From contig JAIOPW010000314.1 of the NCBI GenBank assembly GCA_021413665.1, positions 1 through 5,164 on the forward strand: a stretch of 5,164 nt of DNA. The letters run 5' to 3'. The notes under the pieces are model-generated. The model was not told where the DNA came from, searched no databases, and saw nothing but the letters and a program-made list of their open reading frames with translations. Source of the DNA: Rhodocyclales bacterium (GTDB taxonomy: Bacteria > Pseudomonadota > Gammaproteobacteria > Burkholderiales > Rhodocyclaceae). A program made the position numbers and the translations under genes. Shown here piece by piece: positions 1-5,164 of the stretch; the first letter of the stretch is position 1; each line of letters starts with the position of its first letter.

Positions 1-1
1 T

Positions 2-34
2 GCCGTGCCCTACCGCTTCGAAACCGGGCACTAA
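2..34 (+). CDS. Possible 3' end of an unidentified gene
   Basis: The frame starting at base 2 is open from the window edge and reads AVPYRFETGH followed by TAA. It would converge on regA, leaving an 82-bp intergenic stretch (35-116) in which I see no strong hairpin followed by a T-run. Ten residues are too few to name a family, and an open frame this short can arise by chance. It is listed because something must end or begin near here, and the residue composition looks protein-like. The alternative is that this is simply intergenic DNA. Confidence 0.22.
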   Translation, partial: AVPYRFETGH

Positions 35-116
35 GGACGTATCCCGCGGCCCCGTCTCCATGAGATGCGGTGGCCACGGCCCCTGTGTTCGCAGGCTGCT
101 GGCGCAAGCCCGTACC

Positions 117-695
117 CTACTGTTTCGCCGGCCTTTTCAGCAGCTTGCGCTGCAAGGTGCGGCGGTGCATGTTGAGCGCCCGCGCCGTGGAGGAGATGTT
201 GCCCTTTTGCTCGCGCAGGACGCGCTGGATGTGTTCCCATTCCATGCGATCGACCGACATCGGTACCGGGGAAATGGAGGCGGGAGAGCGGGCGTCCGAC
301 GCGGACTCGCCAGCGTGCAGTTCGTGACCAAACGCGCGCAGCAAAGTGCTGATGTCGACCGGCTTCGCCAGGTACTGCACCGCGCCCAGCTTGATTGCGT
401 CGACTGCCGTGGTGATGCTGGCGTAACCCGTCAGGACAACGATGCGACAGGCCGGATTGAGTTCCATCAGACGGGGAATCAGGTTCAACCCGGATGCCCC
501 ATCGAGATTCAGGTCCAGCACCACTCTGCCCGGCGCATTCGCTTCGGCCTGGGCTAGCGCATCTTCAACGCTGCGCGCCGCGACGACAACGTAGCCGCGG
601 CGCTTCAAGGCCCGCACCAGTGTCGCGCTGAACGTGTCGTCATCCTCGATGATCAGCATGCTCTCCCCCATGTCGCCCCCGTTTTCAGTATTCAT
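117..695 (-). CDS. regA: RegA/PrrA/RoxR-family redox response regulator
   Basis: A 192-residue two-component response regulator, expected to be phosphorylated by the upstream kinase RegB and to bind DNA at genes for respiration, denitrification and other redox processes. The N-terminal receiver domain (about residues 13-125) shows the acidic pocket EDDD (17-20), the phospho-acceptor Asp61 in VVLDLNLDGASG, Thr89 in VLTGYASI and Lys111 in LAKP. After a linker rich in Ser, Ala and Pro (128-147) comes a Fis-type helix-turn-helix (about 149-188) ending in GNISSTARALNMHRRTLQRK, the hallmark recognition region of RegA/PrrA/RoxR proteins. Length is typical of the family. The ATG at 695 overlaps the regB stop as ATGA, which suggests translational coupling. 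In-frame ATGs at 671 and 659 are also possible starts, and a G-rich stretch lies just before each; either would still leave the receiver domain whole. The family assignment is firm. Confidence 0.93.
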   Translation of the reverse strand: MNTENGGDMGESMLIIEDDDTFSATLVRALKRRGYVVVAARSVEDALAQAEANAPGRVVLDLNLDGASGLNLIPRLMELNPACRIVVLTGYASITTAVDAIKLGAVQYLAKPVDISTLLRAFGHELHAGESASDARSPASISPVPMSVDRMEWEHIQRVLREQKGNISSTARALNMHRRTLQRKLLKRPAKQ

Positions 696-1960
696 TTACC
701 GCTCCTCGGCGCAATCGGCAGTTCGACGCTGACGCGGCCTCCCCCGCCAGGCGAATTGGCCAGCGCGATACGCCCGCCCAATCGCTCGATTGCGGAAAAT
801 GCCAGCAACAGCCCGATACCGGCACCGCCATTGCGCGCCGGCAGCGGGACGCGACCGGCATCGCGCAGGACCTCCGCGGGGAAGCCCGGGCCGCAGTCGC
901 CGATCACAATCCTCAACGTCGCCGCGTCCCAGGCGAGCCTGACGTCGATTTCCGCGGCGCCCGCATCCGCGGCGTTGTTGAGCAGATTGGACAAGGCCTG
1001 TTCCAGCGTGGCTTCGATCGGAATTCGCGGCGCGACGCCCGCGCCTTCTATCGTCACCCGGCTGCTCGCCCGCGGCCTCATCGTTTGCCAGCGCGCACAA
1101 ACACCCCGTACCCAAGCATCCGCATCCTGCGCCTGAACCTGGTCCGGCCGCGGAGTTCCGCTGCGCGCCGCCATGTCGCTGATGATTCCCTTGCACAGGG
1201 CAATCTGCCCTCGCACCAAGGCCAGGTCGGCACGTGCGTCGGCATCGAGGCAGGGCTCCTGCTCCAATTCACCGATCACTACCGCCATGGTCGCCAGGGG
1301 CGTGCCCAACTCGTGTGCGGCGCCGGCCGCCAGTGCGCCCAGCGCGACCACGCGCTCATCGCGCAATGCCTGCTCGCGCGCCGCCGCCAGCCGGCTATCA
1401 CGTTCGTGGATCGAGGCCGTCATGCGCGCAACAAACCAGGCGATCATGGTTGCGGAAACGACAAAGGTCAGCCACATGCCGCCCAGATGCAGGCGCGCTC
1501 CGCGCTCGGCATCGGCAACGGGCAGCGGCAGGTACGCCCACATGAGCAAGGAATAAATCGCGATCGCCAGCAGCGCAACCACGGCGGTGAGCCGCCCGGG
1601 CATCGACAGCGCCGCCACGGCGACCGGCACGAGCAGGAATGAAATCAGCGGATTGGCGGCGCCGCCCGACAGATACAGCAGGATCGCCAACGCCACAAGG
1701 TCGACGCACAACTGGCCGAACAGTTCTCCCGGGCCTACCGCCTCGTCGCTGCGCGCGCGCCACTGAACCCGGAAATTGAAGCCGGCCATCAGCGCGACGA
1801 CCGCGTACATCGGTAGTTGCGGCAGCGTAAGGCCGAGAAGAGTCGGCGCCGACGATACGGCGACCGCAATCCCGGCCAGCAGCCACCAGCGCAGGATTAC
1901 CGCGCGACGCTGGTTGAGTCGCAGGCTGGAGTCGTCCCGGGAAGCGCTAGAATTTGCCAT
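692..1960 (-). CDS. regB: RegB/PrrB/RoxS-family redox-sensing membrane histidine kinase
   Basis: Sensor kinase of the global RegBA redox system, in the inner membrane. From the ATG at 1960 it has 422 residues. Residues about 22-178 hold roughly six hydrophobic segments. Between them is GGAANPL (99-105), corresponding to the GGxxNPF quinone-binding motif known in RegB, with Leu in the last position. The cytoplasmic H-box AAGAAHELGTPLATM carries the phospho-accepting His216. Cys256 (IALCKGII) lies where the redox-active cysteine of RegB is expected; this is judged by motif, not alignment. The ATPase domain shows an N-box (NLLNNAADAG, 325-334), a G1 box (DCGPGF, 355-360) and a G2 box (GGAGIGL, 378-384). 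The start is uncertain. A GTG at 1978 adds six residues but has no Shine-Dalgarno sequence, while the ATG at 1960 has only a weak GGA upstream. The gene is divergent from the cytochrome gene and is the first gene of regBA. Confidence 0.92.
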   Translation of the reverse strand: MANSSASRDDSSLRLNQRRAVILRWWLLAGIAVAVSSAPTLLGLTLPQLPMYAVVALMAGFNFRVQWRARSDEAVGPGELFGQLCVDLVALAILLYLSGGAANPLISFLLVPVAVAALSMPGRLTAVVALLAIAIYSLLMWAYLPLPVADAERGARLHLGGMWLTFVVSATMIAWFVARMTASIHERDSRLAAAREQALRDERVVALGALAAGAAHELGTPLATMAVVIGELEQEPCLDADARADLALVRGQIALCKGIISDMAARSGTPRPDQVQAQDADAWVRGVCARWQTMRPRASSRVTIEGAGVAPRIPIEATLEQALSNLLNNAADAGAAEIDVRLAWDAATLRIVIGDCGPGFPAEVLRDAGRVPLPARNGGAGIGLLLAFSAIERLGGRIALANSPGGGGRVSVELPIAPRSGK

Positions 1961-2005
1961 CAGCGAATTATCCGACACAGATCAAGGAAAAGCGCGTTAC
2001 CAGCC

Positions 2006-2022
2006 TGCGACAATACGTCGCA
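2006..2022. promoter_or_regulatory. Putative RegA (PrrA/RoxR) binding site
   Basis: A perfect inverted repeat, TGCGAC-AATAC-GTCGCA, with 6-bp arms and a 5-bp spacer. It lies in the short divergent region between regB and the cytochrome gene. The arms contain GCGAC and GTCGC, which fit the half-sites GCGNC and GNCGC described for the RegA/PrrA family, where spacing between half-sites varies. Its centre is 33 bp upstream of the cytochrome ATG and 54 bp upstream of the regB ATG at 1960. It could therefore serve both promoters, giving autoregulation of regBA and redox control of the cytochrome. I found no convincing -35/-10 pair on either strand, so whether it activates or represses cannot be read from the sequence. 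The role is inferred from motif match and position. Confidence 0.68.
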
Positions 2023-2046
2023 TCGAGTTTCCGAAGACCCATCCGA

Positions 2047-2700
2047 ATGAAGTTCCATCTTTTTTTTGCCCTGCCCGCACTCTTCCTCGGTGTCCACGGA
2101 CACGCCCAGAACCTTGACAAGGGCAAGGAGATCAACGCCACCTGCGCCGGTTGCCACGGCGAGCTCGGCCAAGGCGGCTCGCGCGGCGAATACCCGCGCC
2201 TCGCGGGCCAGCACGCCAAGTACCTTGAGTCGCAGCTCAAGGCATTTCGCGCCCGCACGCGGTTGAATATTCCCATGTATCCCTATACCCAGGAACGGGA
2301 ACTGCCGAATGAGGACATCAAGGATGTCGCCGCCTATCTGGAATCGATCGAACTTCCGACCAAGTGGCCCGTATTCAAGGACAGCGACGACGCGCTGACC
2401 CGTCTGACGCTAACCGAACGGGTCATGATCATTCCGCGCGTAGCGGGCAACCTTGCCAATGGCGAGGCTAATTATCAGAAGAAATGCGTGACCTGTCACG
2501 GCAAGACCGGCCTCGGGCGCGGCATGTTCCCGCGACTGACCGGCCAATACACAAGCTACCTGAAACGGCAGATGGACAACTACGTCAAGGGCGAGCGACC
2601 GCACGACGAGGAGGGGATAGGTGGCCTCCTCAACGCACTCAAGGAAGAGGATATGCAGGACATCCTGGCCTACATCACCAGCCTTCAGGAACAGCAGTAG
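2047..2700 (+). CDS. Exported dihaem c-type cytochrome, cytochrome c4-like
   Basis: A 217-residue periplasmic electron carrier with two class I cytochrome c domains. The first 20 residues form a signal peptide (short basic start, LFFALPALFLGV core, likely cleavage after HGHA). Domain 1 has CAGCH at 33-37, the YPRLAGQ loop (49-55) and Met77 in NIPMYP as probable axial ligand. Domain 2 has CVTCH at 147-151 and the matching FPRLTGQ loop (161-167), but no Met between residues 177 and 202, where the ligand is expected; His186 is nearby. Length and domain layout fit cytochrome c4. The ATG at 2047 is chosen because it gives a proper signal peptide; the ATG at 1954 would overlap regB and bury the signal peptide. 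The Shine-Dalgarno sequence is weak (GAAGA, about 9 nt upstream). A role as electron donor to nitrite reductase or a terminal oxidase is inferred from context only. The gene is convergent with nirH. Confidence 0.88.
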   Translation: MKFHLFFALPALFLGVHGHAQNLDKGKEINATCAGCHGELGQGGSRGEYPRLAGQHAKYLESQLKAFRARTRLNIPMYPYTQERELPNEDIKDVAAYLESIELPTKWPVFKDSDDALTRLTLTERVMIIPRVAGNLANGEANYQKKCVTCHGKTGLGRGMFPRLTGQYTSYLKRQMDNYVKGERPHDEEGIGGLLNALKEEDMQDILAYITSLQEQQ

Positions 2701-2710
2701 CCGATAGGCT

Positions 2711-3211
2711 TCAGCCGGCGATCCGCAGGCCGGTCTTCTTCAGGATTGCCGTGCTGTAGAGGATGTCGTGTGTACGGCAGGCATTGCCGAGCAGGGTGGC
2801 AATCTCCGCCACGCGAGCCGAAACCTCGGCGCGATCCTGGCTATGCACCATGGCAAACAGGTTGTAGGGCCAGTCGGGCAGTCGTCGCGGCCGCCGATAG
2901 CAATGGGTGACGAATTCCAGTGCGCCGACCCTCACGCCCAGTTCGTCGATGCGAGCATCATCGACATCCCAAACCGACATGCCATTTGCCGTGTAGCCGA
3001 TCGCGTAATGATTTGGCACGGCGCCGATACGCCTGATTACGCCGCTATCGAGCATGCGCTGCAAACGGCGCAGAACCTCATCGGCACCGATGTCCAGCTC
3101 CCCGGCCAGCCACTCATAGGGACGCGAGACGCGCGGCAAGCCGGCCTGGGTGGCGACCATCAGGCGCCGGTCCGTTGCATCGAGTACCGGTTCGGGTTTC
3201 GCCTCAGGCAC
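2711..3211 (-). CDS. nirH: NirH, sirohaem decarboxylase subunit (haem d1 biosynthesis)
   Basis: A 166-residue cytoplasmic protein of the Lrp/AsnC-like sirohaem decarboxylase family (relatives: AhbA/AhbB). With NirD, NirL and NirG it removes two acetate carboxyl groups from sirohaem to give didecarboxysirohaem, a haem d1 precursor. An N-terminal AsnC-type helix-turn-helix fold spans about residues 9-62 (LDATDRRLMVATQAG to SGVIRRIGAV). The C-terminal part has NHYAIGYTANGM (67-78) and CYRRPRRLPDWPYNLF (104-119), then MVHS. This pattern matches the NirL half of NirDL rather than NirG, so it is called NirH. The GTG start overlaps the end of nirG by 8 bp. It is the last gene of the run: its stop faces the cytochrome stop across 10 bp, and nirJ, often next in nir clusters, is absent here. 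Confidence 0.9.
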   Translation of the reverse strand: MPEAKPEPVLDATDRRLMVATQAGLPRVSRPYEWLAGELDIGADEVLRRLQRMLDSGVIRRIGAVPNHYAIGYTANGMSVWDVDDARIDELGVRVGALEFVTHCYRRPRRLPDWPYNLFAMVHSQDRAEVSARVAEIATLLGNACRTHDILYSTAILKKTGLRIAG

Positions 3212-3665
3212 GCAGTTTCATCTCCACAAAATATTCACGCTCCTTGGGGAAGGCGAATACCGGATAGCCGGTTGCGGCTTCGATGGCGACTATGGTTTCG
3301 GCGATACCCTGCGGTGTGGCGGTGGCAAGCACAAACCACATGTTCAGGGAATGTTCGCGGCGGTAATTGTGCGCCACCTCGGGGAAGGCGTTCACTTGCC
3401 CCGCAACCCGGTCGAATTCGTCTTCCGGCACGCGCATCGCCGCAAGGACAAAGGCCCCGCCAGCACGTTCGATCTGGAACATGGGGCCGAAGCGCGTCAG
3501 CACGCGGTGCTCAAGCAGCGAATCAAGCCGTCGCAGCACTTCGTCCTCGCTCAAACCGAGCACTTCCCCAACCTGGCGATAGGGCTCGGGGACGAGCGGA
3601 AAATCACCTTGCAGGGCGTTGATCAGGCGTCTGTCGGTCTCGTCCAGCGCCGCTGCTTTACGCAT
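3204..3665 (-). CDS. nirG: NirG, sirohaem decarboxylase subunit (haem d1 biosynthesis)
   Basis: A 153-residue Lrp/AsnC-like protein that takes part in sirohaem decarboxylation together with NirDL and NirH. The N-terminal AsnC-type helix-turn-helix region covers about residues 7-60 (LDETDRRLINALQGDFPLV to LTRFGPMF). The C-terminal region carries AHNYRREHSLNMWFVLA (98-114), the same motif as the NirD half of NirDL (NHNYRREHHYNLWFV), and ends in KEREYFVEMKLRA, comparable to LEQEYHIDLGF in NirD. This places it in the NirD/NirG type. The ATG at 3665 overlaps the nirDL stop by 8 bp (ATGCGTAA). The frame is open to 3776, but the extra 37 residues are Arg/Ala/Ser-rich, unlike the family, and lie inside the end of nirDL, so the shorter start is preferred. 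Translation is probably coupled to nirDL, because no strong Shine-Dalgarno sequence is visible. Confidence 0.9.
   Translation of the reverse strand: MRKAAALDETDRRLINALQGDFPLVPEPYRQVGEVLGLSEDEVLRRLDSLLEHRVLTRFGPMFQIERAGGAFVLAAMRVPEDEFDRVAGQVNAFPEVAHNYRREHSLNMWFVLATATPQGIAETIVAIEAATGYPVFAFPKEREYFVEMKLRA
3222..3225 (-). promoter_or_regulatory. Probable ribosome binding site for nirH
   Basis: On the minus strand GGAG lies 10 nt upstream of the nirH GTG, inside the last codons of nirG (VEMKLRA-stop). It is the best Shine-Dalgarno match near any start in the nir run and supports the GTG at 3211 as the nirH start. The spacing is somewhat long. Confidence 0.4.
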
Positions 3666-4668
3666 TGACCAGTCCGGTCGCGGTCTCGCCACGCGACGGG
3701 CCTTCCGCGAAGTAGCGCGCACCGCACTGCTTGTAGCGGCGCGTCGAAAACAGCGCCTGGACGGGCAAGCCGGCAAGCCGCCCCAAGCGTTCGATCACCG
3801 GCTGCGCTTCCTCGCGCGAGCGGCCATGCACCATGCAATACAGGTTATATGGCCAATGCGGAAGGCTGCGGGTTCGCCTGTAACACAGGGTGACGCCAGC
3901 TTCCGCGGACAGCGCCCGGCCGATCCGGTCTACCTCGGCATCGGGCACATCGAACACGACCATGGCGTTGGCGCGATAGCCGAGCTCGTGATGGCGCACG
4001 ACAACGCCAAAGCGTTTGATCAGGCCCTCGTCAAGCCATCCTGTGACGCGCGTCAGCACTTCGCTCTCGCTCATGGCGACGCGTTCGCCGAGGCGTGCGA
4101 AGGGACGCGCCACCAGTTCGAGTCCGGGCTGCAGCGCGGCAATCAACTGCCTCTCCACCAGATCCGGCTCGCGCACCGGCGTGTCGGGAATCCTGGCGTA
4201 ATGCTTGTGCGCGGACTTCAGGTCAAAGCCGAGGTCGATGTGGTACTCCTGCTCCAGCGGCAGCGAGAGCACGACGCAGCCGGTCTCGCCCTCGATCGCG
4301 GCCAGCACCTGCGTCAGTGCGTCCTGGTCGGCGGCCGTGGCGACGAACCAGAGGTTGTAATGATGCTCGCGCCGATAGTTGTGATTCACCTCCTGCCGCG
4401 CGCTGACCCGCACCGCGATTTCCTCAAGCCGGTCGAGCGGCGCAGCCAGTGCGGCCAGGGTAGACGCCCCCACCCGTCGCGGCGCAAACACCGCGCCGAC
4501 ACGACTGATGGCGCCCCGCCCCTGCAAGCGGCTGAGCGTCGCGATAACCGCCGTTTCGCCGGCGCCGACTATGCCCCCGAGTTGATCGAAAGGCCGCGCA
4601 ATGATGGGGAAATCCCGCTGCCAGCCGTTGAGCAAAGCGAATTCAAGCGGGCTGTAGAGTGCGTCCAT
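3658..4668 (-). CDS. nirDL: NirDL, fused sirohaem decarboxylase (haem d1 biosynthesis)
   Basis: A 336-residue fusion of NirD (about 1-152) and NirL (about 167-336), each an Lrp/AsnC-like sirohaem decarboxylase domain. The family decarboxylates sirohaem to didecarboxysirohaem in the cytoplasm. The NirD half has a helix-turn-helix at about 8-58 and NHNYRREHHYNLWFV (95-109). The NirL half has a second helix-turn-helix at about 169-220, VRHHELGYRANAM (224-236), LCYRRTRSLPHWPYNLY (261-277), and the ending RRYKQCGARYF (310-320), which I recognise as typical of NirL. Candidate catalytic histidines, by comparison with the two essential histidines reported for this family, are in these motifs; I cannot assign them exactly. 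The linker at about 153-167 (AHKHYARIPDTPVRE) is short. The start ATG follows the nirF stop after 2 nt with no clear Shine-Dalgarno sequence, so translational coupling is likely. NirDL fusions are known, for example in Paracoccus and Hydrogenobacter. Confidence 0.94.
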   Translation of the reverse strand: MDALYSPLEFALLNGWQRDFPIIARPFDQLGGIVGAGETAVIATLSRLQGRGAISRVGAVFAPRRVGASTLAALAAPLDRLEEIAVRVSARQEVNHNYRREHHYNLWFVATAADQDALTQVLAAIEGETGCVVLSLPLEQEYHIDLGFDLKSAHKHYARIPDTPVREPDLVERQLIAALQPGLELVARPFARLGERVAMSESEVLTRVTGWLDEGLIKRFGVVVRHHELGYRANAMVVFDVPDAEVDRIGRALSAEAGVTLCYRRTRSLPHWPYNLYCMVHGRSREEAQPVIERLGRLAGLPVQALFSTRRYKQCGARYFAEGPSRGETATGLVNA

Positions 4669-4670
4669 GC

Positions 4671-5164
4671 TCAGAATCCAATGCGCGCCGCGCGGCTGCT
4701 GAAGAAGATGCCGGACGGCGCCTCGGCGGGAAGGCCTCCCAGATTGCGGAAGGTCTTCGTATCGTAGATCACCACCCGGTTATCGTCGCGAGCCGACAGC
4801 CAGACCGCCTCGCCGCGCGGAGTGAATTCCATGTGCAGCACGGCCTTGCCGGGTTGCAGCGTCTGCACCACCTGGCCGCTCAAGGTATCGATCACCTGCA
4901 CCCAGCCGTTGTCCGGGAAGGCGAAATTGACCCATATCTGGCGGCCGTCCGGACTGGCCATGACGAACACCGGCTGGCCCTTGACCGCGACCCTGCCGGT
5001 TTCCTTCCAGGTCGTCGCGTCGGCCACCAGCACCTCGTGGCGGCCGATCGCCGGCAGCCAGACGCGGCCCGCCGCGACAGACCAGCCGCGCAGGTGGGGC
5101 ATCTTGAACACCGGCAGCTTTTCCTCGCCGCGACCGTATTTTTCGAGAATCTTGCGCGCGCCCT
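4671..5164 (-). CDS. nirF: NirF, haem d1 biosynthesis protein (C-terminal part, cut by window edge)
   Basis: The last 163 residues of a NirF-like protein; the frame is open to the window edge, so the 5' end lies outside. NirF is about 390 residues in known denitrifiers, so roughly 40% is seen. The family is related to the beta-propeller haem d1 domain of NirS, binds a d1-type tetrapyrrole, and acts late in d1 synthesis, downstream of the sirohaem decarboxylases. The fragment begins GARKILEKYGRGEEKLP and continues with propeller-like repeats such as VFVMASPDGRQIWVNFAFPD, VIDTLSGQVVQTLQPGK and MEFTPRGEAVWLSARDDN, ending with APSGIFFSSRAARIGF, a typical NirF ending. NirN and NirS share the propeller, but the ending and the immediate nirDL neighbour favour NirF. 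A GTG at 5111 is in frame, but homology-like sequence continues upstream of it, so it is not the start. Confidence 0.92.
   Translation of the reverse strand, partial: GARKILEKYGRGEEKLPVFKMPHLRGWSVAAGRVWLPAIGRHEVLVADATTWKETGRVAVKGQPVFVMASPDGRQIWVNFAFPDNGWVQVIDTLSGQVVQTLQPGKAVLHMEFTPRGEAVWLSARDDNRVVIYDTKTFRNLGGLPAEAPSGIFFSSRAARIGF

Noticed and set aside
1085..1642. A plus-strand open frame of 185 codons opposite regB
   Set aside because: It is antisense to the catalytic and membrane parts of RegB and gives a His/Arg/Gln-rich translation with no domain.
1965..1970. GATAAT on the minus strand as a -10 box for regB
   Set aside because: No -35-like hexamer at suitable spacing, and transcription from it would start at or after the proposed start codons.
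1981..1985. ATCAA as half of an FNR/DNR box (TTGAT-N4-ATCAA)
   Set aside because: The opposite half at 1972-1976 reads CCGAC, with no match, so this is a chance pentamer.
1954..2046. N-terminal extension of the cytochrome from the ATG at 1954
   Set aside because: It would overlap the regB start, cover the palindrome and place 31 polar residues before an otherwise normal signal peptide.
2714..2740. Hairpin CCGGC-N9-GCCGG followed by TCTTCTT as a terminator for the cytochrome gene
   Set aside because: Only five pairs plus a G-T wobble, a 9-nt loop and a T-poor tail, lying within nirH codons; too weak to call.
2768..3622. A plus-strand open frame of 284 codons opposite nirH and nirG
   Set aside because: It is antisense to two recognised genes, has low-complexity Arg/Ala/Pro composition and no known motif, so it is a shadow frame.
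3619..4767. A long plus-strand open frame (382 codons) opposite nirDL
   Set aside because: It lies antisense to a confidently recognised NirDL; its translation is rich in Arg, Ala and Gln with no recognisable domain. Long antisense frames are common in GC-rich DNA.

Overview
This GC-rich window most likely comes from a denitrifying proteobacterium, probably a betaproteobacterium. That placement is inferred from gene content and codon use; no phylogenetic marker is present. The window joins two blocks with one theme, anaerobic nitrite respiration and its redox control. All recognised genes except one are on the minus strand.

Right block (2711-5164, minus strand): the 3' part of a haem d1 biosynthesis operon, read as nirF (cut by the window edge), nirDL (a fused gene), nirG and nirH. 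The genes are packed with a 2-bp gap and then two 8-bp overlaps. NirDL, NirG and NirH together carry four related Lrp/AsnC-like domains of the sirohaem decarboxylase family. These convert sirohaem to didecarboxysirohaem, an intermediate on the way to haem d1 of cytochrome cd1 nitrite reductase (NirS). NirF acts later in the same pathway. nirS, nirE, nirJ and nirN are not in the window, and nirJ does not follow nirH.

Middle (2047-2700, plus strand): an exported dihaem c-type cytochrome resembling cytochrome c4. It is convergent with nirH, with 10 bp between stop codons. Its second haem domain lacks a methionine where the axial ligand is expected.

Left block (117-1960 or 1978, minus strand): regB-regA (PrrB-PrrA/RoxS-RoxR family), a membrane redox-sensing histidine kinase and its Fis-type response regulator, joined by an ATGA overlap. 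The short region between the divergent regB and cytochrome genes holds a perfect inverted repeat, TGCGAC-N5-GTCGC A (6-bp arms), which matches the known RegA/PrrA half-site pattern GCGNC...GNCGC. The simplest model is that RegA controls its own operon and the cytochrome gene from this site, placing a redox-responsive circuit beside the haem d1 genes.

The far left (1-116) holds at most the last codons of an unidentified plus-strand gene and a short convergent intergenic stretch. No RNA genes, mobile elements or CRISPR arrays were seen.
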